Of a stretch of DNA of 64,000 nt, positions 19,522 to 28,785 are shown piece by piece. The stretch spans positions 1 through 64,000 of the forward strand of contig JADJJK010000028.1 of NCBI GenBank assembly GCA_016706545.1. Reading direction: 5' to 3'. The notes beneath the pieces are model-generated. The model was not told the origin of the DNA. It worked only from the letters and a program-made list of their open reading frames with translations, and made no database searches. Made by a program: the position numbers and the translations under genes. The DNA comes from Myxococcales bacterium. Lineage in GTDB: Bacteria > Myxococcota_A > Polyangia > Haliangiales > Haliangiaceae. Position 1 is the stretch's first letter; every line of letters begins with the position of its first letter.

Positions 19522-19873
19522 CGGCACCTCCAGGTCTTCTGTGTCGCCAGCGGGGCGCGCGTTGCCGCTCGCCGCCGAAAATCTTCGCGGCGGGGGCGGC
19601 GCTGGAGAGATCCTCGAGCCGTCTTCCAGGCATGCGGCGGCCGTGCGGCGGCTGCGGCGCGCGGCCGTGCGCCGCATTTCGAAGATTCCAGGATGGCGTG
19701 CCGTTTTTTCCAATCTCGGCCATCCCCATCGACCACTACCAGCTTCGAGAGGTGAGCGTGACGCGGCCCGGGTCGGGCGCGGTTTCTCCCCTGCGCGCCG
19801 CCTCGCCGGAGGCGAGCGTTCGCTCGCAGTCCCTTTGTGCTTGAAGACTTCGTGCTTGAAGAAAGGATCCCCC
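19522..19873. other. 352-base divergent intergenic region
   Basis: This region separates the ECF sigma gene (minus) from the lipoprotein gene (plus) and should hold both promoters. I see GC-rich low-complexity sequence, a small inverted repeat around 19800-19815 (TCGCCGGAGGCGA), and a direct repeat of GTGCTTGAAGA just upstream of the lipoprotein ribosome site. No gene is supported. Confidence 0.4.
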
Positions 19874-20452
19874 ATGTTTGCTTGTAGCGAGAAGCGTATG
19901 AGTGTTCTCAGTCGTGCTCTCCAGCTCGCCGCGCTCGGCGCCGCGCTGGCGGTCGGCGTCACGGCGTGCGCGACGGAGGAGTCAGGTGCGGCGCCGGTGG
20001 CCGAGGCGCAGGTCGATCAGGCCCTGGTGGTGCGCTATGGCATGACGTGGCTCCAGAAGACGCGCATCGTCGACGTGCAGGGCGTCGGCTCCGACGCCAC
20101 CACCGACGCCTACGACGGGGACACCCCGTGCAACGTGTCGCTGCCGCTGCTCTGCATCCGCAAGAGCGGCCTGGCGCAGCCCGGGTACATCACCTCCACC
20201 TCGACCAACCGCTGGACCGGGGGCTTTCTCGCCATGTCTCGCGGGCACCTGGGCACGGATCTCACCTCCAGCGCCGCCGGCGACGCGATCTGCGCCGGCG
20301 AGCTGGGCGCAGGCTGGGAGTTCGCCGAGTTCCACGACGGCGGCGGTGGCTGGAACTTCCAGGGCTACGGCTCGGCGGCGCTGGCGCCCAACCGGTTCTG
20401 GGTGGAGATCTCCAACCAGCCGGCGAACTGCTGGAACAGCGCGTACCGGTGA
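19874..20452 (+). CDS. Predicted secreted lipoprotein of unknown function
   Basis: I do not recognise the family. The 192-residue product has a signal peptide (AALGAALAVGVTAC) ending in a lipobox-like VTAC, with Cys about 27. After that is a mature domain of about 160 residues with Cys residues that could form disulfides (TPCNVSLPLLC, DAICAGELG, NCWNSAYR) and many Trp and Gly residues, suggesting a small beta-rich extracytoplasmic domain. ATG 19874 is preceded by GAAAGGA at good spacing. It is divergent from the ECF sigma factor gene and may be in its regulon. Confidence 0.8.
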   Translation: MFACSEKRMSVLSRALQLAALGAALAVGVTACATEESGAAPVAEAQVDQALVVRYGMTWLQKTRIVDVQGVGSDATTDAYDGDTPCNVSLPLLCIRKSGLAQPGYITSTSTNRWTGGFLAMSRGHLGTDLTSSAAGDAICAGELGAGWEFAEFHDGGGGWNFQGYGSAALAPNRFWVEISNQPANCWNSAYR

Positions 20453-20513
20453 GCGCGGTTGGCCAAGGTGGCGTCGGTCACGCAGTCGCCGCTGCGCCGC
20501 CACCGAGCTCGGG

Positions 20514-20894
20514 TCAGTGCGGGTTCTGCGGCAGGCCGTCGCCTAGCTCGTAGTAGTCGCCCTTGTCGGCCACGTGGATGTGAAGGGCGAGCTGCGTGCC
20601 GGTGGGTTGCTCGAAGGCGCCCATCGCCACCGCCAGCGAGTCTCTGCGCACCGGGTCCCAGAACAGGAACGAGCCGCAGATGGAGCAGAAGCCGCGCCTC
20701 ACCTTCTCTGAAGACTGAAACCAGGTGAGCTTGTCCGCGCCGGTGATCGCCAGCCGCGCGCGCGGCACATCGGTGGAGGCCCAGTAGTGGCCGGATTGCT
20801 TGCGGCACTGCGAGCAATGGCAAGCGTCGGGCGGGTGCAGCTCTCCGGAGACCTCGAAGGTGACGGCTTTGCAGAGGCATGATCCTTTGTGCAT
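20514..20894 (-). CDS. GFA-family (glutathione-dependent formaldehyde-activating enzyme-like) zinc protein
   Basis: A 126-residue protein with the CENP-V/GFA fold pattern: GSCLCKAVTFEV at the N-terminus, CHCSQCRKQSG in the middle, and FCSICGS later, giving the spaced cysteines that bind two zinc ions. The family includes enzymes acting on the formaldehyde-glutathione adduct, but most members have no tested activity. ATG 20894 is chosen because the conserved N-terminal strand begins directly after it. It stands alone between the lipoprotein (plus) and the macroglobulin genes. Confidence 0.88.
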   Translation of the reverse strand: MHKGSCLCKAVTFEVSGELHPPDACHCSQCRKQSGHYWASTDVPRARLAITGADKLTWFQSSEKVRRGFCSICGSFLFWDPVRRDSLAVAMGAFEQPTGTQLALHIHVADKGDYYELGDGLPQNPH

Positions 20895-20916
20895 GGCGCA
20901 GTCCTTGGTGCCTTCG

Positions 20917-23250
20917 CTACTCGATGGTCCAGATCGTCGGCGGCACGTCGAACCGCTGGCCACCGTCGCCGGCAGTCAGCCACGACGCGCCGGCGTGCAG
21001 GGTGCCGCCCAGCGTGGGGATCACGCGCAGCTTGGCGGTGAAGATCTGCCCGGGCGACAGCGCGGGGACAAACAGCTCGACCGCGTCATCGGCGACGGTG
21101 AAGCGCTCGAGCCCTCCCATCAATTGCAGCGCGCCAGGATCCGCCTGCACCCCCGCGGGCAGCGCGTAGCGCAGGTGCAGCGGCAGGCCCGCTGGCGCCA
21201 CCGCGGTCACCTCGAGCGTGAGCGGCTTGCCGACCGTCCCGCGCACGGCCGCGGGCAGGCGCAGCTCCAGGCCGCGCGGCTGCGACGGTGGCCAGGGCAC
21301 ATAGCTGCCGAGGCTCAGGGCGTAGCCCAGCCCCGGCACCGCCGGCTCGGCGATGATCTGCCACGTTCGCGCGGTGGCCAGGCCAGGGGTCGCCGCCTCC
21401 AGCACCAGCACCTCTCGTAGCTTGTCCTTGGTCAGCTCGCCGGTGGCCACTGGCTTGCCGTCCATCAAGAGGCGGATCGAGACGCCGGCGGGCACCGGCG
21501 TCTTGAACAGCTCAAGCACCGCGCGCATCGCCACCAGGTTGGTGCGCCCGTCGCCCCAGCCGCCGAGCAGGCTGTAGCCGCCGAGCAGCGTGGCGCCCAG
21601 GTCGGCCAGCGGCGCCTGCGCGTCGCCCGCGAGGGCCAGCACCGCCAGCGCCGTGGCCTCGAGCGTCGAGGGCACCCGGCCATCGCCGCGCACCACGCCC
21701 TCGCCGACGGGCAGGATCTTGGCGCCGTCGTCGGTGGCCTGCAGCGCCGCGCGGACCTTGGCGCGCAGGTCGTCGGCGAGCTTGCCCTGCACCGCGCCGC
21801 TGGCGAGGACCGCCGCGGCGGTGTAGGCGTCTTCGATCTGCGCGGCGTTGCGGGCGAAGGCGCCCGCGGCGCGCACCGAGGCGGCGCTGGCGCGCTTGCG
21901 GTCGGCCGGCGACGCGGTGGAGGAGGCGGCGGCCGAGTTGATGGCGCGCACCGCCTCGGCGGTGGTGACCATCAGCCGCTGCAACGTGATCCCGGAGGTG
22001 ATGGCGAAGGTGCCATCGGGGAGCTGCGCTCGCGCGAGCTGATCCGCGGCGCGGGCGCCCAGGCGTTGCAGCACCGGGCTCTGCGGGTGCGCCAGCGCCG
22101 CCTCGGTGAACAGGATGGCGCCGTCGAGCTCGAGGCGCCGCGCGTGCCGCATGGCGCGCTGGGTCGCCAGGATCGAGAGCTCTCGCACCGCGGTCGGATC
22201 GGCCGTGTCGCCGAGCGCGGCGAGCAGGTCCGGTCCGCGCCCGGCCAGGAAGAGCGCGTAGGCGTCTTCGGCGGGGCCGACCCGCGAGGTCACCACGCCC
22301 AGCTCGGTGCGCAGGATGGCGAGCGCGCCCGGGTAGACCTGCAGCCGCACGCGATCGCTCTTGGGATCAGCGCCGGGGACGCCGTCGATGGTCAGGGTGC
22401 GCGGCGCGGCCAGGGTGCCGGTGCGGGTGGAAAAGACCGGCTTGCCGGTGGGGACCACCTGCAGCGTGCGCAGCACGGCGTCGCGCTCACCGAGCGTCAC
22501 CCGCACCGAGACCGCGCCCACGTCGTTGACGGTGAGCCGCGCATATTCGACGCGGCTACCGTTGGCGGGGAGCGTCACGGTCCGGGCGAGGCCGTCGATG
22601 GACGCGTTCTGCGCCTCCATCGCCAGCGTGGTGGTGACCTGGGTCGCCGTGGTGTTGACGAGCTGGATCGGCAGGCGCACCTGGTCGCCGACCATCAGCG
22701 TCTTGGGGATGATCGGGTCCACGTAGGTCGGCAGCGTGCCCAGAAAGCTCGTCACCGCCCCGGCCTGGGCGCCGCTGCGCGAGTGCGCCAGCGCGAGCAC
22801 GCGCCACGAGGTCAGCCGGTCGGGGACGCGGGCCTTGACCTGCGCCACCCCGGTGTCGTCGGTGACGAGCAGCGGCTCGAACAAGAACGTCTCCGGGAAC
22901 CAGGCGCGGGTCTGGCCCTCTGGCTCCTTGGCGGGCCGGTTCTTGCCGTCCGCCTTGCCCTTGGCTGCGCCGCCCCAGGCGTCCGCGGGGCCGCGCTCCA
23001 ACAACTTCCCTTCGGCGCGCCCGAGGTCCTTCTCCTCCTCGGCCTCCTGGGGGCTCGCCATGGCCGGCGCCGCGGGGGCCGCGGCGGGCGCGGCTTCGTT
23101 CATGGTGCTGGTGCGCAGCGAGCTCTCCATCGCGCCTGGCTCTTCGCCCTTGGCCTTGCACGAGAGCGAAGCCAGCGCGGTGAGCGCGGCCAGCGCGGTC
23201 AGCTCGGTGGGGCCCAAGGCCAACGCGAGCCTGCTTTTTCGCGTCATCAT
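20917..23250 (-). CDS. Alpha-2-macroglobulin-like lipoprotein, C-terminal half without thioester
   Basis: A 777-residue product starting with a lipoprotein signal (LTALASLSC). After a low-complexity Ala/Glu linker comes the macroglobulin A2M core: TRAWFPETFLFEPLLV, then VPDRLTSWRVLALAHS, then a C-terminal helical toroid-like region. Bacterial A2Ms trap proteases with a Gly-Cys-x-Glu-Gln thioester; here that motif is absent and the lipobox cysteine is the only cysteine I see in this part. It is therefore of the thioester-less type. It starts 5 bases after the stop of the gene holding the N-terminal half, so the two are co-transcribed and probably pair at the cell envelope. Confidence 0.85.
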   Translation of the reverse strand: MMTRKSRLALALGPTELTALAALTALASLSCKAKGEEPGAMESSLRTSTMNEAAPAAAPAAPAMASPQEAEEEKDLGRAEGKLLERGPADAWGGAAKGKADGKNRPAKEPEGQTRAWFPETFLFEPLLVTDDTGVAQVKARVPDRLTSWRVLALAHSRSGAQAGAVTSFLGTLPTYVDPIIPKTLMVGDQVRLPIQLVNTTATQVTTTLAMEAQNASIDGLARTVTLPANGSRVEYARLTVNDVGAVSVRVTLGERDAVLRTLQVVPTGKPVFSTRTGTLAAPRTLTIDGVPGADPKSDRVRLQVYPGALAILRTELGVVTSRVGPAEDAYALFLAGRGPDLLAALGDTADPTAVRELSILATQRAMRHARRLELDGAILFTEAALAHPQSPVLQRLGARAADQLARAQLPDGTFAITSGITLQRLMVTTAEAVRAINSAAASSTASPADRKRASAASVRAAGAFARNAAQIEDAYTAAAVLASGAVQGKLADDLRAKVRAALQATDDGAKILPVGEGVVRGDGRVPSTLEATALAVLALAGDAQAPLADLGATLLGGYSLLGGWGDGRTNLVAMRAVLELFKTPVPAGVSIRLLMDGKPVATGELTKDKLREVLVLEAATPGLATARTWQIIAEPAVPGLGYALSLGSYVPWPPSQPRGLELRLPAAVRGTVGKPLTLEVTAVAPAGLPLHLRYALPAGVQADPGALQLMGGLERFTVADDAVELFVPALSPGQIFTAKLRVIPTLGGTLHAGASWLTAGDGGQRFDVPPTIWTIE

Positions 23251-23255
23251 CACGA

Positions 23256-26200
23256 TCACGGCCTCTTTCTGGCGACCCAGGCCGCCCAGTTCTCGACGTC
23301 CTCGGGCAACCTCGTGCCCGTCACCACCACGTGCGGATCGGTCAAGGACAAGAGGTCCGCCGGCAGCACGTGCAGGCGCAGCTTGCGCCCGAAGGCATCG
23401 TCCACGCGCTCGCCGCGCTTCGCGCACGCGGCCAGCGCGTCGCGCCACAGCCTGGCCATGGTCTCCGGCTTCATCATCTCCTTGGCCGGCGCCTTGTCTT
23501 CCCAGGCGCGCGCCTGCGCATAGAGCTCGGCGAGGACCACGTAGAACCGGTCGGTCAACTCGGCCACGGCGTCCAGGGTGGTCTCGGCGGTGCCGCTGAC
23601 CACCGCGTCCAGCTCCGCCGGCGTCGGGATGCTGCTGACGCGCTGGATCACCGCGGCCGCGGCGTTGGCGCCCTGGATGCGCCCCATGGTCAGCGCCTGG
23701 CCGTCGAGCTGTCCGAAGGCCGGACTCGGCGTCTCCACCTTGGGCGCCAGGCGGCTGAGGTCGTCCGCGCCGGGCAGCGGCGTGAGCTGGGCCAGGCTCT
23801 GGTCCACGCCGAAGAGCCCGACCGCCGCCTTCTGGCCCTTGCCCTGGCTGAGCGTGCGCACCGTGAGCTGCGCCTGCTGGCCTGGCGCGTAGCGCTGGGC
23901 GTCGGGCGTCACCGAGACGGTGAGCCCGCCTGGCGGCTGGACGAACACCAGCGCGCGGGTGTCCGCGTAGCGCGCTTCGCAGAAGCCCTTGACCTCCGGC
24001 GGCAGGGCGAAGGTGGCCTTGCGCTCGGGGGTGAGCTTGGCGACCACCTTCTTCTTCTCGCAGACCAAGGTCAGCTCCTTGGGCAGCTCGCCCAAGAACG
24101 TGGGGCCACGCAGCAGCTCGGCGGTGATGGTGTCTCCGGGCTTGGCCAAGATCGGCGTCATGCGCATTCGCAGCGTCGGCACCTCGCCGGGGCCAAGCCG
24201 CAGCAAGGTGGACGGTTCCCCGGGGACGTCGGCGCTCACCGCCAGCTCGTAGCCCAGCATGACGGTGGGCTGCGGCCGCTCCTGGCGCAGCCGCTCCGGC
24301 AGCGCCAGGGACATCCGCGCCAGGCCGAGCGCGTCGCTCGGCGCGGGCTCGGCCAGCTCCACCCGCGCGCCGGCGAACCGGCTGGTCACGCACGGCATCG
24401 CCGCCGCGAGCGCGTCGCCCTGCGGATCCGCCACCCAGTCGCCCAGCGTGATCTGCTTCTGCCCGGCGGTCACTCGCCAGGTCAGCGCGCGCGGGAGCGA
24501 GCCGTCCTGCGCGGAGGGCAAGCAGTCTCGCGCGGCGGCGGCGCGCGCGTTGAGCGCGGCGGTGAGCGCGGGCACGAGGTCATCGTCGTCTGGCAGCTCG
24601 GTGGCGCTGGCGATCTCCACCGACAGCACCGGCAGATCCGGACTGGTGAACACAAAGCCCAGCGTGTACATGCGCTCGGCGCCAGCCGGCAGCCGCCGCG
24701 CGCGCGCCACCTCCAGCACGCAGCGCTCGACGAGCAAGGGGCCCGCCGCCGCCGCGGTGATGGCGCCAGAGGCGCTCACCCGCAAGCCCACTTGCACGGT
24801 GGTGCGGTCTTCCAGCACCCACTTGGCGCACGGCGCCAGCGCGGGCAGCCAGCGATCGAACTCCACCTGGTCGTCGAGCGGCGCGCCCTCGCCAGCGAGC
24901 AGCTCCTCTGCCTCCTCCCGGCTGACCACCGGCGGTCGGGGCGCGGGTCGCCAAGGGCGCGCCGGCACCACCACGTTGACCGGCGGGCCAGGATCGAGCT
25001 GCAGCGCGGCGACGCCGTCTTCATCGACCACCGCGTCGACGCCTGGATCGCTCGGCTGCCAGCCCCGGCGCACCTTGAGCTTGGCGCCCTGCAGGATGCG
25101 TCCATCCGGCGTGGTGACCCGCAGGTACACGCGGTTGCTGAAGCCCTGCACCAGCCCGTCCCCCAGCTCGGTCACCGCCGAGACGGCGATGGCGTTCTCG
25201 CTCAGCAGCAGGGCGGCGCTGCTCGCTGCGCGATCGCCCGCGGCGTCCACCGCCGCCAGGCTCGCCACCAGCGTGACCTGGCCCTGCAGGTCGTCGGGCA
25301 AGGGCGGCAGGGTCAGCGCGAAGCCACCGTCGGCGCCGGTCACCGCTTGCTTGGGCAAGCTCTCGAGCCAAGCCGTCGGCGCGGGCCAGTCGCCCTGGAC
25401 CTGCCACTGGATCTCCAGCTTGGCCGCCGCCACCGGCGCACCCGAGCTGTAGGTCACCGCGCCTCGGAGCCGCGGCACGCCCGCCTTCAGCGTCGCCGGG
25501 TCGTTGGGCGAGTAGAAGGGCAGCTCGGCGGCGGCCTCGATGCGGAACCGTGGCAACGTGAACGGCTTGACGGCGAACGCCAGCTCGTCGGTGGCCTCGC
25601 CGGAGCTCCACTGCACCTTCCAGGTGCCGCTCTGGGCGTTGCGATCCAGCGGGAAGCTGCCGGCGACCACGCCGAACTCCCCCGCTGGCGCCTTCTCCTC
25701 GAGCAGCACCTGGCCCTCAGGATCGGTGATGATCCACCGCCCGGGGCGGCCGTCGATGGGCGCCAGGTCAGCGGCGCGCAGCACCACCGCGCGGAAGCGC
25801 ACCGTGTTGCCCGGCTCGTACAGCGGACGGTCGGTGATCACGTGGACCCGGGCGGGGGCGTAGAGCGGCAGTGGCAGGTCCACCTCGCCCTTGCCCAGGT
25901 CGGTCTCGTACTCCGCGTGCAGCGTGTAGTCGCCGTCGGCCACCTCGGGCAACGTCACCTTGCCAACTCGCAGGTTGTGACGGTCCTTCCACTTGACCTT
26001 GAGCTCCTGGGCCTTGCCCGCGCCGTCGACCAGGGTGAGCTTGCCCGGCTCCACCTCGTCGACGGAGAAGGTGTCAAGGACGTCGCCCTTGACGAAGTGG
26101 CCGGTGACCGCGAGGTGCACCGCGCCCTCGGCGCCGCGTCGCAGCATCACGCTGGTCAGCCTGGCGGTCTGCCGGATGCTTCCGTCGTGGTCCGGCCACC

Positions 26201-26279
26201 TCGAGCTACAGGCCCAGCGGCCAAGCAGCAGCAATGCCAATCCGGCACCTGCGATCGCGAGCAGTTTCTTACGGTTCAT
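23256..26279 (-). CDS. Alpha-2-macroglobulin-like protein, N-terminal half (MG domains) with AgmX/PglI-like insert
   Basis: A 1007-residue exported protein with one N-terminal membrane segment (LLAIAGAGLALLLLGRWAC). The MG2 signature VHVITDRPLYEPGNTVRFRA lies at about residue 155, followed by further macroglobulin beta domains. In the middle (about 540-600) is a segment like the AgmX/PglI C-terminal domain of myxobacteria (LRVSASGAITAAAAGPLLVE). A bait-region-like part follows. The remaining domains are in the next gene, so the usual one-chain protein is split between two reading frames 5 bases apart. Likely an envelope defence or motility-surface protein; function inferred. Confidence 0.82.
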   Translation of the reverse strand: MNRKKLLAIAGAGLALLLLGRWACSSRWPDHDGSIRQTARLTSVMLRRGAEGAVHLAVTGHFVKGDVLDTFSVDEVEPGKLTLVDGAGKAQELKVKWKDRHNLRVGKVTLPEVADGDYTLHAEYETDLGKGEVDLPLPLYAPARVHVITDRPLYEPGNTVRFRAVVLRAADLAPIDGRPGRWIITDPEGQVLLEEKAPAGEFGVVAGSFPLDRNAQSGTWKVQWSSGEATDELAFAVKPFTLPRFRIEAAAELPFYSPNDPATLKAGVPRLRGAVTYSSGAPVAAAKLEIQWQVQGDWPAPTAWLESLPKQAVTGADGGFALTLPPLPDDLQGQVTLVASLAAVDAAGDRAASSAALLLSENAIAVSAVTELGDGLVQGFSNRVYLRVTTPDGRILQGAKLKVRRGWQPSDPGVDAVVDEDGVAALQLDPGPPVNVVVPARPWRPAPRPPVVSREEAEELLAGEGAPLDDQVEFDRWLPALAPCAKWVLEDRTTVQVGLRVSASGAITAAAAGPLLVERCVLEVARARRLPAGAERMYTLGFVFTSPDLPVLSVEIASATELPDDDDLVPALTAALNARAAAARDCLPSAQDGSLPRALTWRVTAGQKQITLGDWVADPQGDALAAAMPCVTSRFAGARVELAEPAPSDALGLARMSLALPERLRQERPQPTVMLGYELAVSADVPGEPSTLLRLGPGEVPTLRMRMTPILAKPGDTITAELLRGPTFLGELPKELTLVCEKKKVVAKLTPERKATFALPPEVKGFCEARYADTRALVFVQPPGGLTVSVTPDAQRYAPGQQAQLTVRTLSQGKGQKAAVGLFGVDQSLAQLTPLPGADDLSRLAPKVETPSPAFGQLDGQALTMGRIQGANAAAAVIQRVSSIPTPAELDAVVSGTAETTLDAVAELTDRFYVVLAELYAQARAWEDKAPAKEMMKPETMARLWRDALAACAKRGERVDDAFGRKLRLHVLPADLLSLTDPHVVVTGTRLPEDVENWAAWVARKRP

Positions 26280-26424
26280 CGCGCACCACCGCCTTCTACG
26301 TTCGAGCTTGCCGGATCAGCCTACGCTCATTTTCGGCCTGGTGGCGCTGGTGGGCTCGGGCCTTGCCGGCGTCAGGCCGCAGGTGGCGCTTGGCCGGCGG
26401 GCGCGCGCGCGGCACAATCGCGGC

Positions 26425-27261
26425 ATGGCTGTGGTGACCCCCGAAGGGCTCGCGCGCTTTCGCGCCGATGGGTTCCTCGCGCTCGAGGGCGTGTTCGACG
26501 ACGCGGCGTGCGACGCGCTGCGCACACGGGCCGCGGAGCTGGTGGAGGCCTTCGACGCCGACTCTCACCGGTCCATCTTCACCACCGACGAGCAGGCCCG
26601 GCGAACCGACGACTACTTCCTGGACTCCGCCGAGCGCATCCACTTCTTCTTCGAGGCGGAGGCCTTCGACGAGCAGGGCCGCCTGCGCCAGGCCAAGGCG
26701 CAGTCGATCAACAAGATCGGCCACGCGCTGCACGACCTGGATCCGGTGTTCGCGGCCTTCTCCCGCGCGCCCGCGGTCGCGGCGCTGGTGGCGGCGGCGG
26801 GCCTGCCGGAGCCGGTGCTCCTGCAGTCGATGCTCATCTTCAAGCAGCCGCGGATCGGCGGCGCGGTGACCTGCCACCAGGACTCCACGTTCTTGCACAC
26901 CGTCCCCGAGCGCGTGCTGGGCCTGTGGGTCGCCCTGGAGGACGCCACGATCGACAATGGCTGTCTGTGGGTGCTCCCCGGCGGTCACCGCGAGGGCCTG
27001 CGCTCGCGCTTCGTTCGCCGCGCGCGCGCCACCCACACCGTGGTGCTAGATCCCTCTCCGTGGGACGAGTCCAAGCTGGTCCCGGTGCCAGCCAAGAAGG
27101 GCACCGTGATCCTGCTCGATGGGCTGGTGCCGCACGCCAGCCACGCCAACCGGTCGGCGGTGTCGCGTCAGGCCTATACCCTGCACCTGATCTCGGCGCG
27201 GGATGCGTATCCGGATAGCAACTGGCTGCAGCGCACCACGCCAGCCCGCGGCTTTGCCTGA
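26425..27261 (+). CDS. Phytanoyl-CoA dioxygenase (PhyH) family protein
   Basis: A 278-residue non-haem Fe(II)/2-oxoglutarate oxygenase. The metal triad is visible as H-x-D in CHQDST and the distal His in VPHASHAN; the RQAYTLHLI strand near the end matches the 2-oxoglutarate-binding part. GRLRQAKAQSINKIGHALH is typical of the PhyH group related to phytanoyl-CoA hydroxylases. It likely hydroxylates a small acyl or other metabolite. ATG 26425 is supported by the immediate start of homology (FRADGFLALEGVFDD). It is divergent from the macroglobulin pair with 145 bases between. Confidence 0.9.
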   Translation: MAVVTPEGLARFRADGFLALEGVFDDAACDALRTRAAELVEAFDADSHRSIFTTDEQARRTDDYFLDSAERIHFFFEAEAFDEQGRLRQAKAQSINKIGHALHDLDPVFAAFSRAPAVAALVAAAGLPEPVLLQSMLIFKQPRIGGAVTCHQDSTFLHTVPERVLGLWVALEDATIDNGCLWVLPGGHREGLRSRFVRRARATHTVVLDPSPWDESKLVPVPAKKGTVILLDGLVPHASHANRSAVSRQAYTLHLISARDAYPDSNWLQRTTPARGFA

Positions 27262-27335
27262 GGCTTGCCCGCGGCTTTGCCGCGGCTTTGCCCGCGGCTT
27301 TGCCTGAGGCTTTGCCGCGGCTTTCCTGAAGCGCC
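27245..27335. repeat. Short tandem repeat between convergent genes
   Basis: About seven imperfect copies of an 11-13 base unit close to GCGGCTTTGCC run from the end of the PhyH gene into the gap before the MFS gene, whose stop is at 27378. It lies between convergent stop codons; I see no clear terminator stem in it. Confidence 0.8.
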
Positions 27336-27377
27336 CGCGCTCTGGCACAGGCTCCTGCGCGCAGCCCGCCGCGCGGG

Positions 27378-28712
27378 TCAGGCTGCGGCGGCTCGCGCCG
27401 CGGCGGCGGCGGCAGCCGCGCTGGCCAGGCGGGCCTTGACCCGGCGCTCGACGCGCCAGAGCAAGAGCGGCATCAGCGCCGCCAGGACGATCGACAGGCC
27501 CACCACGATGTCCATGTGCAGGATGCGCTGATCTGGACCGGTGGTCAGGATCCAGGACGAGCCGATGGCGCCGGACGCGGACGCCAGGTGCTGCATGGCG
27601 GACTGCAAGGACATGTACTGCGCGCGCTCGTGCGGCGCCGGCAGCTTGGACGACAGCGTGGACAGCGGCACGCCGCGCAGCGACGCGGTGCACATGAACG
27701 CCACGAACACCAGCATGGCCGGGACCAGCGCGCGCTCTGGCAAGAACCACACGAGCTGACAGCCCGCGAGGACGATCGTGCCCAGCACGGCGATCGGCGT
27801 GGAGCCGATGCGGTCCACCGCTGGTCCGGTCAGCCGGACGGTGGCGAAGCTGGCCAGGCCGCCCACCAGATACAGATACTTGATCTGGCTTTCCGGATAG
27901 TGGTGGTTGTTCTGCAGAAAGCTGCGCACATACGGGATGATCATGAACACCGACAGCGTCATGGCGCCAGCGGCTGCCAGGGTCATCGCCATCTCCGGGC
28001 GGCGGATGAGCGCCAGCGTCGGCGTGGCGGCGCGGCGCTCGCCGGCCAGGTGCAAGCGCAAGGACGGCAAGGACTGGACGGCGAACACGGTGACGGCGGC
28101 GCCCACCGACGCGACCGCGAAGAACGGCGTCCGCCAGGAGCCGAGCTCGGCTGCGTAGATCGCGGCGGGCACGCCCAGGACCGAGGCGATGGGGAAGGCC
28201 GCGGACACGATCCCCATGGCCTTGCCGCGGCGCTCGAGCGGCACGACGTCGGCCACGATCGCGAGCGCCAGCGAGGTCGCGGGGCCGCCAAACGCGCCGG
28301 CGATGATGCGGGTGGCCATCATGCTGGGCAGATCGCGCGCGAAGCCGCCCGCCGCGGTGGCGGCGACCAGCCCCGCCATGGCGACCGCGAGCGCGGTGCG
28401 GCGGTCCGCGCGATCGAGGAAGCGAGAGCTGAGGATGCCGGCGAACGCGGCGGCGAGCGTGTAGGCGCCGCCGATGAGCCCCAGCTTGGACTCCGGAAAG
28501 TCCAGCGCGCGGGCGAAGTCGCGCCCCAGCGGCATGACCATCACGAAGTCGAGGACGTTGACGAGCTGGACGAGCGTGACCAGCCACAGGACGCGGCGCT
28601 CGAGCGGCGCTTCGAGCGCGGGGGCGGAAGATGGCACGGCGGCCCTAGGGTGCCGCAAGTTGCTCGCCCTGGCGAGCGCATGGCGACCAAACGAGCGGAT
28701 GCGTTTGCGCAC
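27378..28712 (-). CDS. Major facilitator superfamily transporter
   Basis: A 12-helix MFS permease of up to 444 residues. The first helix holds NVLDFVMVMPLGRDF. The loop 2-3 signature is present as RFLDRADRRT, and a second half-repeat is seen later. The conserved loop and helix spacing fit drug or sugar efflux families of the AraJ/Bcr kind, but the substrate cannot be told. The start is uncertain: GTG 28712 gives a long basic N-terminus, while GTG 28637 starts just before homology and may be the true one. The C-terminus is an Ala-rich tail. It is the second of two minus-strand genes after the secreted protein at 28786. Confidence 0.88.
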   Translation of the reverse strand: MRKRIRSFGRHALARASNLRHPRAAVPSSAPALEAPLERRVLWLVTLVQLVNVLDFVMVMPLGRDFARALDFPESKLGLIGGAYTLAAAFAGILSSRFLDRADRRTALAVAMAGLVAATAAGGFARDLPSMMATRIIAGAFGGPATSLALAIVADVVPLERRGKAMGIVSAAFPIASVLGVPAAIYAAELGSWRTPFFAVASVGAAVTVFAVQSLPSLRLHLAGERRAATPTLALIRRPEMAMTLAAAGAMTLSVFMIIPYVRSFLQNNHHYPESQIKYLYLVGGLASFATVRLTGPAVDRIGSTPIAVLGTIVLAGCQLVWFLPERALVPAMLVFVAFMCTASLRGVPLSTLSSKLPAPHERAQYMSLQSAMQHLASASGAIGSSWILTTGPDQRILHMDIVVGLSIVLAALMPLLLWRVERRVKARLASAAAAAAAARAAAA

Positions 28713-28785
28713 ATCGTGCGCAGCGGCAGGACGCTGACGGACGACCTGGGCGATAGGCCAGGCGCGCCTGCCCAGGAGGGCAGGC

